Source: Streptomyces sp. Go-475 (GTDB lineage: Bacteria; Actinomycetota; Actinomycetes; Streptomycetales; Streptomycetaceae). Taken from it: a DNA stretch of 64,000 nt. Below the pieces are notes generated by a model. That model ran no database searches. It saw nothing but the letters and a program-made list of their open reading frames with translations, and was not told where the DNA came from. Of the stretch, positions 7,598 through 17,472 are shown piece after piece. The stretch covers positions 2,833,501 through 2,897,500 of the forward strand of contig NZ_CP026121.1 in assembly GCF_003330845.1 (NCBI RefSeq), read 5' to 3'. A program made the position numbers and the translations under genes. Numbering within the stretch: position 1 is the stretch's first letter; each line of letters starts with the position of its first letter.

Positions 7598-9828
7598 CGG
7601 ACGTCCACCGTGTAGACGGAGCGGATGCCGTAGGGGACGTACAGGGCGTCGCCGGCCAGGACGAGGGGGGCGCCGGTGGGGAAGAAGGCGCTGTCGATGC
7701 TGCCGCCGTCGTCCCGGCCGGGTCGGGTGGCCTCGACCCTGCCGGTTCTGGTGTCCAGGGCCGCGAGGCGGCCGTTGGGGGACGACAGGTACAGGCGGGT
7801 GTCGGTGACCGTCGGTGTGCCCTGCCGTTCGACGGTGGAGTTGCTCTCCCACAGCAGGCGTCCGTTCCGCGGGGAGACCGCCCGCACGCTGCCGCTGGAC
7901 TGGGTGAAGTACAGGGTGCCCTTCGCCAGGTGCGCCACGGCCGCGTCCGGCTGCTGCGCGGAGAGCCGTACGGTCGTGACGGCGCGGGTGGAGGTGTCGA
8001 TCCGGGTCAGGTCGCGGTGCTCGCCGAGCTTCCCCGCGAGCACCAGGCGCCCCTGGTCCTCCCCCAGGAGGTTCAGGGCGCCCTTCGCACGGACCGTCCA
8101 GCGGGGTCTGCCGGTGGCCGGGTCGAGCTGGGCCACGCTGGTGCGGGCCTCGCTCGGCCGGTCCTCGTCGGTGACGCAGACGAGGTAGGGGTGGGCGGCC
8201 GCGCTGTCCAGGACGCAGGTGTGGGCCACGCCGGGCAGCGGGCGCCGCCAGCGGACCTCGCCGTCGTCGGTGCCGATCAGGGCGTAGGACTCGCCCTGGG
8301 CGCCGTAGACCGTGATCAGGCCCTCGGGGACGGCGGTGGCCGCGCCGTGGTCGCTGTTGGGCGCGAGGGCGCTGGGGCCCTCGCCGGTCACGGTCCGCCA
8401 GAGGACCTTTCCGGTGTCCGCGGCCAGGGCCTGGACCGTGTAGCGGGTGACGGGCTCGCCGGTGGGGAGGGTGCCCCGGTCGTCGGCGCCGTAGGCGTAG
8501 ACGCGGCCGTCGCCGGTGCCGAGGATGGCGCCCTCGTCGGAGAAGTTGTCGCCGGGTGTGGGGTCGACGGGCAGGGTCCAGGTGTTGCGGCCGTCGGCGA
8601 GGGCGAAGCGGGCTGCCATGAGGTCGTCGCCGGCGCAGACCAGGGAGGCGTCGACGGCGGCGCAGTTCCGGAAGGTCGTGCCGGCGCCGCCGGCGCCCTT
8701 GGCCTTGGCGGACCAGGGCCGCCAGCCGTCGGGGAGGTCGGCGGCCGGGGTTTCGCGGGCGGGCGGTTCGGGGTCCCAGGTGAGGGCGAGGGTGGTGGCC
8801 GCGAACACGGCGAGGACGGCACCGAGGGCGGCCGCGGCCAGCAGGTAGCGGCGTCTGCGGCGGCTCGGGGCCTGGTCGGGCGCGGGCTCCGGGGCGGGCT
8901 CCGGGCCGGGGCGGGTCAGGCGGGCCAGGGTGTCGCCGGGCACGGCGTCCTTCGGCTGTGTGGGCCTGGGGTCGACGGATCCGGGCCCGGTGATCCCGGG
9001 CCGGGGGCCTGCCTGGGCGAGGCCGTCGCGCAGCAGGGCCAGGAGTTCGTCCGGGGTGGCGCGCGACTTGGGGTGCTTCTTCAGGCAGACGGAGACGAGG
9101 GGCAGCAGTTCGTCGGGTACGCCGGACAGGTCGGGGTCGCCCTCGACGACCCGCAGGGCGGTCTCGTAGGGGCTCGGGCTGTCGAAGGGGCCGCGGCGGG
9201 TGGCGGCGTAGGTGAGGACCGAGCCGAGGGAGAAGATGTCGGCGGCCGGGCCGACGTCCTGCGGGGACGCGAACTGCTCCGGCGACATGAACGGCGGCGT
9301 GCCCATCACGCGGCCGGTCTGGGTGAGGGCGTCGGAGGCGGCGAACTCGGCGGCGCGGGAGATGCCGAAGTCGATGACGCGGGGGCCGTCCTCGGCGAGC
9401 ATCACGTTGGCCGGCTTCAGGTCACGGTGGACGACTCCGGCGCGGTGGATGTCGCGCAGCGCCTCGGTGAGACCGGCGGCGAGTTCGCGCAGGCGGGGCA
9501 GCGGGAGCGGGCCGTGCTCGCGGACGTGGATGCCGAGGTCCGCGCCCGGTATGTAGAGGGTGGCCATCCAGGGGCGCGGCGCGTCGGCGTCCGCGTCCAC
9601 GACGGGGGCCGTGAAGGCGCCGCTGACCCGGCGGGCGGCGGCCACCTCGCGGCGGAAGCGGATGCGGAACTCGTCGTCGTCGGCGTACTGGCCGTGCACC
9701 ACCTTGACCGCGAGGCGCCGGCCGGAGGCGGAGCGGGCCAGGTAGACCACGCCCATGCCGCCGGAGCCGAGGCGGTCCTCGATGCGGTAGCCGCCCACCT
9801 CCGCGGGATCAGAGTCGCGCAGCGCCAT
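7588..9828 (-). CDS. Membrane Ser/Thr protein kinase with extracellular PQQ-type beta-propeller
   Basis: 746-residue Hanks-type kinase. The Gly loop is LGSGGMGVVY (20-29), the catalytic Lys is Lys42, the HRDLKPANV loop has Asp136, DFG has Asp153, and the activation-segment GTPPFMSPEQ is present. A Pro/Arg juxtamembrane linker leads to one transmembrane helix near 330-350 (YLLAAAALGAVLAVF). The extracellular part (about 360-746) has repeated blades of PQQ/WD40 type such as GKVLWRT, GEVRWRRPL, GRPRWTV and GRLLWES, suggesting a ligand-sensing propeller. ATG at 9828. It lies upstream of nothing obvious; its substrates are unknown. Confidence 0.93.
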   Translation of the reverse strand: MALRDSDPAEVGGYRIEDRLGSGGMGVVYLARSASGRRLAVKVVHGQYADDDEFRIRFRREVAAARRVSGAFTAPVVDADADAPRPWMATLYIPGADLGIHVREHGPLPLPRLRELAAGLTEALRDIHRAGVVHRDLKPANVMLAEDGPRVIDFGISRAAEFAASDALTQTGRVMGTPPFMSPEQFASPQDVGPAADIFSLGSVLTYAATRRGPFDSPSPYETALRVVEGDPDLSGVPDELLPLVSVCLKKHPKSRATPDELLALLRDGLAQAGPRPGITGPGSVDPRPTQPKDAVPGDTLARLTRPGPEPAPEPAPDQAPSRRRRRYLLAAAALGAVLAVFAATTLALTWDPEPPARETPAADLPDGWRPWSAKAKGAGGAGTTFRNCAAVDASLVCAGDDLMAARFALADGRNTWTLPVDPTPGDNFSDEGAILGTGDGRVYAYGADDRGTLPTGEPVTRYTVQALAADTGKVLWRTVTGEGPSALAPNSDHGAATAVPEGLITVYGAQGESYALIGTDDGEVRWRRPLPGVAHTCVLDSAAAHPYLVCVTDEDRPSEARTSVAQLDPATGRPRWTVRAKGALNLLGEDQGRLVLAGKLGEHRDLTRIDTSTRAVTTVRLSAQQPDAAVAHLAKGTLYFTQSSGSVRAVSPRNGRLLWESNSTVERQGTPTVTDTRLYLSSPNGRLAALDTRTGRVEATRPGRDDGGSIDSAFFPTGAPLVLAGDALYVPYGIRSVYTVDVRDL

Positions 9829-9922
9829 CCCCGTACGTTCCCCCCGTCACGCACCGTCCTGTGGTCGGGGCGAGCGTATCCGCCCCTGCCGGGGCTCCCC
9901 GGGGTGGGGGCGCACCCTCCCG

Positions 9923-10117
9923 TCAGAAGCTGATGGAGTTGATGGTCTCCGCTATCGAGTTGAGGAACCGCTGGATGTCGTCGGCCATGCCGGTCGAGGC
10001 GAGGAAGAAGCCGAAGAGGACCGCCACGATCGCGGGACCCGCCTTGATGGAGCCGCCTCTCAGCAACACCACAAGGATGATCGCCAACAGCAGCACCACA
10101 GACAGTGAAATGGCCAC
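9923..10117 (-). CDS. Small two-helix membrane protein of unknown function
   Basis: 64 residues from a GTG at 10117 (MAISLSVVLLLAIILVV). There are two hydrophobic helices, residues 3-20 and about 27-43 (AIVAVLFGFFLASTGMA), and an amphipathic tail DDIQRFLNSIAETINSISF. Similar small proteins are common in Streptomyces, but I know no function. It is upstream of the kinase gene on the same strand, 94 bases away. Confidence 0.7.
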   Translation of the reverse strand: MAISLSVVLLLAIILVVLLRGGSIKAGPAIVAVLFGFFLASTGMADDIQRFLNSIAETINSISF

Positions 10118-10739
10118 AACTGATCACACCCTCGGTCGGTCCGCTCTCCCGGCCCGGCGATGCGACCCCGCGCACCCCCGCCAGAACCATCGTGCCACCA
10201 ACGTGGCCGGGCTATGCGGCCGGTGACGCATCGACCACACCGGTGTCGTCCGGCGGCCGCGTGCGCCGCGCGTGTGCGGGGCCCGACGGCGGGGACTCGT
10301 ACGGCAATTCGACGGACCACCCGCGCAGGGAATTCAGCCGAATCGTTTCCGTCTCCACACAACGCGTTCGCAGCTATTTCGAATTGTTGCCACAGACTCA
10401 CCAACCACCCTGCGGACAGGGCCCGAAGACTAACGGAAGCGGACATTCCACTGGAGTCGCCTGCTGGTCTTATGCGTCGCTTAGTCCGGAAGTATCACGA
10501 CAAGTAGGGGCAGCGGAGGATCCCAATCCGCTGGTGGGCGTGTGTCGGTCATCACGCCGACCGCGACGTCAACTACCTGAAATCCGGGGTACCCAGAGCG
10601 AATAGCCAGGAATCACGTCCGGCGTTTTACGAATAGCCGCAGGGAACGCTAGGGTGCCTCAGATGTTCCACGCTGCCTCGTCCCCCGTAAGCGCAGCGAG
10701 GTCCCGGATCGTCTCCCCGAGCTCCCGGTGGGAGGGTCT
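10118..10739. other. Long intergenic region with a lower-GC patch
   Basis: About 620 bases between two divergently read genes without a gene I can support. The part from about 10320 to 10640 is clearly less GC-rich than its surroundings. It holds a short plus-strand frame ending at 10507 (RRLTEADIPLES then PAGLMRRLVRKYHDK) that includes a TTA codon. It may be promoter region plus relic DNA. Confidence 0.4.
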
Positions 10740-11921
10740 GTGACGAACTCGCTGCGACCGAACGGCGACCGCAAGGCGCCACTTCCCCCGGCCCGGTCAT
10801 CGGCCGACGGAGTGCCGAGCCCTCGCTCGCCGCAAAGCCCGCAGAAGAAGCAGAACGGCAAGCAGCGCGACGCGTTCTTCGACAACGCGAAGTACCTCGC
10901 GATCGTGCTGGTGGCCATGGGCCACGCCTGGGAGCCGCTCAAGGGCGACAGCCGGATACTCGAGGCCGCGTACCAGGTCGTCTACGCGTTCCACATGCCG
11001 GCGTTCATCATCATCTCCGGCTACTTCTCGCGCAGTTTCGACATGCGGCCCGACCGGCTCAAGCGCCTGATCACGGGCGTCGCCGTGCCGTACATCGTCT
11101 TCGAGACGGCCTACCCGCTCTTCAAGCGGTGGATCGACAACGATCCGCACCAGGAGATCAGCCTCCTCGACCCCTGGTACCTGACCTGGTTCCTGTGCGC
11201 GCTGTTCGTCTGGCGGCTGACCACGCCCATCTGGAAGCTGGCGCGCTGGCCGCTGCCGCTCGCGCTCGGCATCGCCATGCTGGCGACCGTCAGCCCGTCG
11301 ATCGGCGACGACCTCGACCTCCAGCGCGTCCTGCAGTTCCTGCCGTTCTTCGTGCTGGGCCTGTCGATGAAGCCGGAGCACTTCCACATGGTGCGCCGCC
11401 GTTCGGTGCGGATCGCGTCGGTGCCCGTCTTCGCGGCGGCGCTGGCCGTCAGCTGGTGGGCGGTGCCGCGCATGAACACCGCGTGGTTCTACCACCGCGA
11501 CTCCGCGCAGGAGCTGGGTGCCCCGTGGTGGACCGGCCCGGTCATGGTGCTCGCGCTGTTCGGCTGCTCCCTGGTGCTGACCGCGTGCTTCTTCGCCTGG
11601 GTGCCGCGCCGCCACATGTGGTTCACCGCGCTCGGCGCCGGCACGCTCTACGGCTACCTGCTGCACGGCTTCCTGGTGAAGGCCGGCGACTACCAGGGCT
11701 GGTTCGAGGCGGCCTGGCTGCACCAGCCGGCCGGTGAGATCCTCGTGACCCTCCTCGCGGCGGCCGTCGTGACCGTGCTGTGCACCAAGCCGGTGCAGCG
11801 CGTGTTCCGCTTCGCGATGGAGCCGAAGATGGAGTGGGCCTTCAAGCGGGACGCGGCCGAGCTCGCCCGCGAGCGCCAGAGCGCCGAGCGGCGCGAGCGC
11901 GAGAAGGCGGCCGTGGGCTGA
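10740..11921 (+). CDS. Acyltransferase 3 family membrane protein
   Basis: 393-residue integral membrane O-acyltransferase of the Acyltransferase_3 type, which transfers acetyl or other acyl groups to extracellular sugars or lipids. After a soluble Lys/Pro-rich tail (about 40 residues) the sequence enters FDNAKYLAIVLVAMGHAWEP, with the family's conserved His. About ten transmembrane helices follow, with the YAFHMPAFIIISGYFSR motif typical of the family, then a charged C-terminal tail rich in Arg and Glu. The GTG at 10740 is chosen because GGAGG lies just before it; a GTG at 10728 is in frame but lacks a site. Acceptor unknown. Confidence 0.85.
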   Translation: MTNSLRPNGDRKAPLPPARSSADGVPSPRSPQSPQKKQNGKQRDAFFDNAKYLAIVLVAMGHAWEPLKGDSRILEAAYQVVYAFHMPAFIIISGYFSRSFDMRPDRLKRLITGVAVPYIVFETAYPLFKRWIDNDPHQEISLLDPWYLTWFLCALFVWRLTTPIWKLARWPLPLALGIAMLATVSPSIGDDLDLQRVLQFLPFFVLGLSMKPEHFHMVRRRSVRIASVPVFAAALAVSWWAVPRMNTAWFYHRDSAQELGAPWWTGPVMVLALFGCSLVLTACFFAWVPRRHMWFTALGAGTLYGYLLHGFLVKAGDYQGWFEAAWLHQPAGEILVTLLAAAVVTVLCTKPVQRVFRFAMEPKMEWAFKRDAAELARERQSAERREREKAAVG

Positions 11922-11942
11922 CCGGCACTGGAACGCACGTAC

Positions 11943-11975
11943 GCAGGGCCCGCACTCGTCGAGTGCGGGCCCTGC
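11943..11975. terminator. Bidirectional terminator
   Basis: A perfect 15-base stem GCAGGGCCCGCACTC / GAGTGCGGGCCCTGC with a 3-base loop lies between convergent stops, the acyltransferase at 11921 and the DUF6177-like gene at 12021. It probably ends the whole type VII secretion transcript. Confidence 0.85.
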
Positions 11976-12020
11976 GGCTGTCCTGAGGCGGCGGCTGCTC
12001 GCTTGTCCTGCGGGCGGTGG

Positions 12021-13442
12021 CTATTCGCCCTTCAAGTGCCTCATCAGACGCTCGAAGTCCTGCCAGCCCGACAGGTCCGACGGGTCGCCCCGGAACGGGT
12101 AGTACAGGGCCGGGCGGGTCTTCGGGCCCAGTTCCCGCGGCGCCTCGGGCAGCGGTGTGCGGCGGGCCCGGTCGCCCGGCATCTGGCGGACCTCCTCGGC
12201 GCCCAGCACGAACGCGAAGGGCACGCCGGGGCCTTCGAAGCGGGCCGGGACGGACAGGTCGCGGCGGGCCCGGCGGATCTGGACCAGCATCGACTGGAGG
12301 TCGTGCCGGGTGGCGAGGCTCTCCGCGGCGGCGGCCACGGCGTCCGTCGGGATCCGCTCCCCCGGTCCGTAACCGAAGGCCAGGGTCACGTCCTCCTCCA
12401 CGCCGCCCTTCGTCCGGGTGATGCGCACCGTCGCCAGGCCCGGCCGCTCCGGCGTGCCGACGACCACCAGCCAGGTCGGCTCGGGCGCCCGCTCGTGGGC
12501 GACGTCGGTCAACTGCCGCAGCGACCAGGGGAGGTTGGCCGGCTCCTCGGTGCCCCAGCCCGCCGGCGGCTCACCCGTGACGTCCCGCCAGACGGCTTCC
12601 ACGGCACCGCCGAGGACGAGCCGGTCGTCGGCCGGGTGGACGGTGCGGAAGGAGATCGCCAGCTGGCGTTCGCCCGTGTCCTGGATGCCCTCCTGGAAGG
12701 AGGCGGCGACGGGGGTGCGCGGGTCCTCCGGAGTCGCCTGCGGTGACTCGACCGTCACGAACATGCCGTTGCTCCACTGGAGGACCGCGCCGGACAGACC
12801 GTCGTAGTAGCCGTCCCGGTCGTCCTGCACCACCCAGCGGGAGGGCCAGCCCGGCAGGCTGCTGCGCACCGCCGGAGAGAGACGGGTCCCCGCGGGGGTG
12901 ACGATCTGGAGTCCCAGCCCGGCGTTGGCGGCGGCGCGGAAGGCGTCCGACAGCCAGGCCGTCATCGCGACGACGGGACGGTCCTGGATGACGACGGCGA
13001 CCTTGTCGGTGAGCACGTCCACGGCCGGCTGGGCGGCGGCCGGCGCCGGCGCCACCGTCATGCCGTCCGTCTTGACCACGGCCATCGACCAGGCGGCCTG
13101 CGGCGGCCAGGCCGTGCCGCCGACCAGCGTGGCGATGCGGGCGGCGAACGTCCCGGCGAGTTCCTCGGCCTCCTGGACGCCGGTGGTGGCCCGGGCCTCG
13201 GTCCACCAGTACGGCACCTCCGGCTCCTGGGCGCCGAGCAGCCGCTCGGCCTCTCCCCTGACCTGCACGAGCAGCGGCGCTTCGACGGAGACGAGCGGGC
13301 GGCCCTGCTGGTCGCAGAGCTGCACCACGGCTCCTTCGCCCTCGGCGCCCGCCAGCAGGTCCGGCCCGCCGGAGAGCAGGCCGGCGAGCACGCTCAGCGG
13401 GTCGGGCATCTTCTTCGTGAGGGCGATGACATCCTTCGTCAC
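12021..13442 (-). CDS. DUF6177-like protein of the type VII secretion locus
   Basis: 473 residues from a GTG at 13442, only four bases past the eccC stop (TAA 13449-13447), so co-translated with it. No signal peptide or membrane helix. The sequence resembles the DUF6177 family found beside Streptomyces ESX loci: an N-terminal half with DVLTDKVAVVIQDRPVVAMTAW-like strands and a C-terminal half ending FERLMRHLKGE. Biochemical role unknown. By position it may be a cytoplasmic partner of EccC or an Esx-type chaperone. Confidence 0.7.
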   Translation of the reverse strand: MTKDVIALTKKMPDPLSVLAGLLSGGPDLLAGAEGEGAVVQLCDQQGRPLVSVEAPLLVQVRGEAERLLGAQEPEVPYWWTEARATTGVQEAEELAGTFAARIATLVGGTAWPPQAAWSMAVVKTDGMTVAPAPAAAQPAVDVLTDKVAVVIQDRPVVAMTAWLSDAFRAAANAGLGLQIVTPAGTRLSPAVRSSLPGWPSRWVVQDDRDGYYDGLSGAVLQWSNGMFVTVESPQATPEDPRTPVAASFQEGIQDTGERQLAISFRTVHPADDRLVLGGAVEAVWRDVTGEPPAGWGTEEPANLPWSLRQLTDVAHERAPEPTWLVVVGTPERPGLATVRITRTKGGVEEDVTLAFGYGPGERIPTDAVAAAAESLATRHDLQSMLVQIRRARRDLSVPARFEGPGVPFAFVLGAEEVRQMPGDRARRTPLPEAPRELGPKTRPALYYPFRGDPSDLSGWQDFERLMRHLKGE

Positions 13443-13446
13443 GCGT

Positions 13447-16400
13447 TTACCTCGTCCCCTCGTAGACGGTCTGGATGAGCCGGCTCGGTTCGCCCCTGCG
13501 GACCAGCACGCCCCGGCCGGGCGGCTGCGGACCGGCGTACACGCCGGGGAAGAGCTGCCCCTCGCTGCGGTCGCCCGACATCACCAGCGCCGAGGCGCCG
13601 GACTCGCGCAGGCTCTGCAGCAGCGGCTCGTACAGGCCCCGGGAGGCGCCCGCGACGCGGCGGGTGAGGACGAAGTGCAGTCCGATGTCGACGGCCGAGG
13701 GGATGTACGGCACGAAGGGCGCGAGCGGCTGCTGACCCGCCGTGGTGAGGACGTCGTAGTCGTCGACGAGGATCACGATCCGCGGGCCGGAGAAGCTGCC
13801 CGGCTCCAGGTCGGCGCCGTCGGCGCTCTCGTCGGGCAGCCGCTTCTCCAGTTCGGAGGCGATGCCGGCGGCGAGGCCCGCGCACAGCTTGGTGTTGTAG
13901 GCGTAGCCGCCCCGGTACTCCTCCGGGATGACGCCGCGCAGGCCCCGGCGCGGGTCGAAGACGCCGAAGACGAGTTCCTTGTCGCCGTAGCGCTCGATCA
14001 GGCCGCGGGCGATCACCTTGAGCAGGTTGGTCTTGCCGCACTCGCTGTCGCCCATGATCAGCAGGTGCTGGTCGTGGTGGAACAGGTCGAGCGGGACGGG
14101 GGCCAGCCGCGTCTGGTCCAGGCCGACCGGGACGCGGCGCGGTTCGGTGGCCGGGCCGGGCAGCTGGTGCGCCTCCAGCACGTGCGGCAGCACGCGCACC
14201 GGCTGGGCGACCTCGCCGGTCCAGGTGGCGCGGATCTGCCGGGCGGTGGTCTCCAGGACCGTGCCGAGGTCGGCGGTGTCGGCGAGGCCGTCGGTGCGGG
14301 GCAGGGCGACCTGGGCGAAGAGCTTGCGGTCGGTGAGGACGCGGCCCTTCTCCTCGGGCGAGAGGGTCTCGCCGAGCTTGCGGTCGATGCTGGACTCGCT
14401 CGGGTCGTTCAGCCGCAGTTCGACGCGGGTGCCGAACTGGGACTGGGTGGCGATGCGCACGTCGTTCCAGCGCAGCATGCCGGCGACGACGTGGATGCCG
14501 TAGCCGCTGCCCCGCTTGAGGATGTCGACGACCGGGTCGTCCAGGTCCTCGAAGTCGTCGCGCAGCGCGCCGAAGCCGTCGATGAGCAGCACGATCTCGG
14601 TGCTGGCCAGCTCGGGCACCCGGCCCGCGGCGCGCAGGGTGCGCAGTTGCTCCAGCGAGTCGATGCCGTGCACCCGGAACAGTTCCTCGCGCTGGTCGAG
14701 CATGGCGCGCACCGAGTCGATGGTGCGGGCCGCGCGCTCCCGGTCGGCCCGGCCGGCGATGCCACCGACGTGCGGCAGCCCCGACAGGGCCTGCAGGCCG
14801 CCGCCGACCAGGTCGAGGCCGTAGACGCCCACTTCCTGCGGGGTGTGGGTCAGGGCCAGGGACAGGGCGAGGGTGCGCAGCAGGGTGGTCTTGCCGGACT
14901 GGGGGCCGCCGATGATCGCGGCGTGGCCGCCGGCGAGCGTCAGGTCCAGGTACCACTGGCCCTGCCACTGCTTCGTCGGGTCGTCGATCGTGCCCAGCGG
15001 CACCTGGAGCGGGCCGCGGCGCCCCGCGAGCTGCATGCCGCGCGGACCCACCTGCACGGGTCCGGCGACCTTGTCGAGCGGGACGGCGGCGGGCAGCGGG
15101 GGCAGCCAGATCTGGCGCACCGCGCGGGCACCGGACCGCTCCAGCTGGTCGATCATCACGCCCATCTCGGTGGGGCCGGTCTCCCGGCGCCGCATCTGCG
15201 GCTCCTCGGGCCCGTCGGAGTCGCCCTGGCCGAGGGTGTTGTAGGCCTGGTACTCCAGGGCGAGCGGCCCGGTGTCCTCCTCCTCGTGCTGGACGGGGCC
15301 GCGGTAGGCGCCGGAGACGTAACTGGCCTTGAACCGCTCGTAGTGGCTGGTGTCGACCTTGAGGTAGCCGAAGCCGGGCAGCGGGGGCAGGTGGAAGGCG
15401 TCGGTGGTGTCCAGGACCGTGCGGGACTCGTCCGGGGAGAAGGTGCGCAGGCCCAGCCGGTACGACAGGTACGTCTCCAGGCCCTTGAGCTTGCCGGCCT
15501 CGATGCGCTGGCTGGACAGCAGCAGGTGCACGCCGATGGACCGGCCGATGCGGCCGATGGACAGGAACAGGTCGATGAAGTCCGGCTTGGCGGTGAGGAG
15601 TTCGCCGAACTCGTCGATGACGACGAACAGGTGCGGCAGCGGCTCCAGGTCGGGGCGCTTCTCGGCGCGCAGCGCGGCGTAGTGGCCGATGTCGGCGACG
15701 TTGCCCGCGTCCTTGAGCACCTGCTGGCGGCGCTTGACCTCGCCGGCGAGGGAGGCGTGGACGCGCTCGACGAGGCCGGCCTGGTTCTCCAGGTTGGTGA
15801 TGACACCGGCGACGTGCGGCAGGTGCGCGAACGGGGCGAAGGTGGCGCCGCCCTTGTAGTCGACGAGGACCATGGCCAGGTCCTCCGGCGGATGCGTGGC
15901 GACCAGGGCGAGGACGAGGGTGCGCAGCAGCTCCGACTTGCCGGAGCCGGTGGCGCCGACGCACAGGCCGTGCGGGCCCATGCCCAGCTCGGAGGACTCC
16001 TTCAGGTCGAGGAGGACGGGCTCCTTGGCGTCGCTGACACCGATCGGCACGCGCAGGAAGGCGCGTTCGCCGCGCGGCGCCCACAGCCGGTGGAGGTCGA
16101 GTTCGGCCACGTCGTCGATGCCGAGCAGCTGGGCGAAGTCGACCGGGCCGGTGAGCGGGGCGTCGACCATCGACTCCGCGGACAGCCGCAGCGGGGCGAG
16201 CATCCGGGCGAGGCCCTCGGCGAAGGGGACGCCGATCTCGTCCACGGTGCCGTGGGCGCTGATCGGCTCCTTCTCGCGCAGGTCCTCGATGACGACGCGC
16301 TCACCGTCGACGGTGATGCGCACGCCCACGCTGCCGGGCTCCTGCACGCGCTGGTCGAGCAGGTGCAGCACGGTGACGCTCATGTCGCGCAGGCCCACGG

Positions 16401-17421
16401 CGTCGTCGGGGCGCGGCAGGTCCACCGCGTCGGCGCCGTGCGCGTCGGCGAGGACGAGCAGCCGGGAGGTCATGGCGAGGGCGTCCTTGCCGGACAGGCC
16501 GCGGCGGACCTCGGCGGCGTAGGAGGCGCGGCGGCGCAGCTCGCCGCCGATCTGCCGGGCCAGCTGGGGCAGGGAGGGCGCGATGCGGCGGGCGGCGACG
16601 GGGCCGTCGAACTGCTCGGTGTCGAGCAGGTGGGGCAGCCACTTGGCCCACTCCCAGTCGGCGATCCGGTCGCCGGGCACGGCCAGCGCCATGGCCACGT
16701 CGTCGGGGGCGTGGGTGGCGGCGGCCTGCGCGATCAGGGCGCGGGCGACGCGGAGGGTGTCCTCGCGGTTGCCGATGACGGTGATGTTGCCGACGCGGTC
16801 GAGCGGGACGGTGAGCGGGAGTTCGGTGCCGTTGGCGAAGCGCGCGACCAGGGCGGAGGCCTCGTTCAGCATGAACTCGTCGGGCGGGGTGAGCACGGAG
16901 GATCCCGGCGGGGCCACCTTCAGGTCGCGCACCGGCATCTCGCCGGTGCCGACGCGGACCCGCAGGAAGTCGGCGTCGAGCCGGCGCCGCTCCCACAGCC
17001 GGGCGGGGTCGCGCACGATGTCGTACAGCGCGTCCGGCGGCGGGTTGAGCACCTGGGTGCTCTCACGCCGCTCCCGCTCCTCCTTCGACAGCTCCTCCCG
17101 CAGGTCCTCCAGATAGGAGAGGTAGGCCTCGCGCTGGGTGCGGCGGGTGCGCTGGGCCTTGCCGCGCTGGGTGAAGAGCATGACGAGCGAGCCGATGACG
17201 GTGACGAGGAGGATGATCGCGCCCAGCCCCGCGAACTGGCTGTTGCGCACGACCGTCATCATCACGACGGAGGACATCACGCCCGCGACGGGCAGCAGCG
17301 AGGTCGCGATCGAGCCCGTCTTGCCGTCGGGCAGGTTGGGCGGCGCCTCGATGGTGCGCGGTTCGGGGGCGGCCGGGGGCCTGGTGGTCCGGGCCGGCCG
17401 GTGGATCAGTCGGGTGCTCAT
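13447..17421 (-). CDS. eccC: Type VII secretion ATPase EccC (FtsK/SpoIIIE type)
   Basis: 1324-residue membrane-anchored motor of the ESX secretion machine. Two N-terminal transmembrane helices lie at about 40-85 (IILLVTVIGSLVMLF). Three FtsK-like ATPase domains follow, with P-loops GATGSGKSE, GGPQSGKTT and GDSECGKTN. Walker B is VVIDEFGEL in domain 1. In domains 2 and 3 it is LLIDGFGAL and ILVDDYDVL, which lack the Glu, as in known EccC proteins where domain 1 carries most activity. ATG at 17421. It sits 51 bases after the MinD-like gene and four before the DUF6177-like gene. Confidence 0.95.
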   Translation of the reverse strand: MSTRLIHRPARTTRPPAAPEPRTIEAPPNLPDGKTGSIATSLLPVAGVMSSVVMMTVVRNSQFAGLGAIILLVTVIGSLVMLFTQRGKAQRTRRTQREAYLSYLEDLREELSKEERERRESTQVLNPPPDALYDIVRDPARLWERRRLDADFLRVRVGTGEMPVRDLKVAPPGSSVLTPPDEFMLNEASALVARFANGTELPLTVPLDRVGNITVIGNREDTLRVARALIAQAAATHAPDDVAMALAVPGDRIADWEWAKWLPHLLDTEQFDGPVAARRIAPSLPQLARQIGGELRRRASYAAEVRRGLSGKDALAMTSRLLVLADAHGADAVDLPRPDDAVGLRDMSVTVLHLLDQRVQEPGSVGVRITVDGERVVIEDLREKEPISAHGTVDEIGVPFAEGLARMLAPLRLSAESMVDAPLTGPVDFAQLLGIDDVAELDLHRLWAPRGERAFLRVPIGVSDAKEPVLLDLKESSELGMGPHGLCVGATGSGKSELLRTLVLALVATHPPEDLAMVLVDYKGGATFAPFAHLPHVAGVITNLENQAGLVERVHASLAGEVKRRQQVLKDAGNVADIGHYAALRAEKRPDLEPLPHLFVVIDEFGELLTAKPDFIDLFLSIGRIGRSIGVHLLLSSQRIEAGKLKGLETYLSYRLGLRTFSPDESRTVLDTTDAFHLPPLPGFGYLKVDTSHYERFKASYVSGAYRGPVQHEEEDTGPLALEYQAYNTLGQGDSDGPEEPQMRRRETGPTEMGVMIDQLERSGARAVRQIWLPPLPAAVPLDKVAGPVQVGPRGMQLAGRRGPLQVPLGTIDDPTKQWQGQWYLDLTLAGGHAAIIGGPQSGKTTLLRTLALSLALTHTPQEVGVYGLDLVGGGLQALSGLPHVGGIAGRADRERAARTIDSVRAMLDQREELFRVHGIDSLEQLRTLRAAGRVPELASTEIVLLIDGFGALRDDFEDLDDPVVDILKRGSGYGIHVVAGMLRWNDVRIATQSQFGTRVELRLNDPSESSIDRKLGETLSPEEKGRVLTDRKLFAQVALPRTDGLADTADLGTVLETTARQIRATWTGEVAQPVRVLPHVLEAHQLPGPATEPRRVPVGLDQTRLAPVPLDLFHHDQHLLIMGDSECGKTNLLKVIARGLIERYGDKELVFGVFDPRRGLRGVIPEEYRGGYAYNTKLCAGLAAGIASELEKRLPDESADGADLEPGSFSGPRIVILVDDYDVLTTAGQQPLAPFVPYIPSAVDIGLHFVLTRRVAGASRGLYEPLLQSLRESGASALVMSGDRSEGQLFPGVYAGPQPPGRGVLVRRGEPSRLIQTVYEGTR

Positions 17422-17472
17422 CGTGGTTGACCTGTCCTGTCGGTCCTGGGTTCCCTTCGTGTGCGGGAGGGG

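Noticed and set aside
12898..17430. A 4.5-kb open frame on the plus strand opposite eccC
   Set aside because: It is the mirror of a high-GC coding strand: Val/Arg/Gly/Asp-rich with no domains, while the minus strand encodes a clear three-ATPase EccC.
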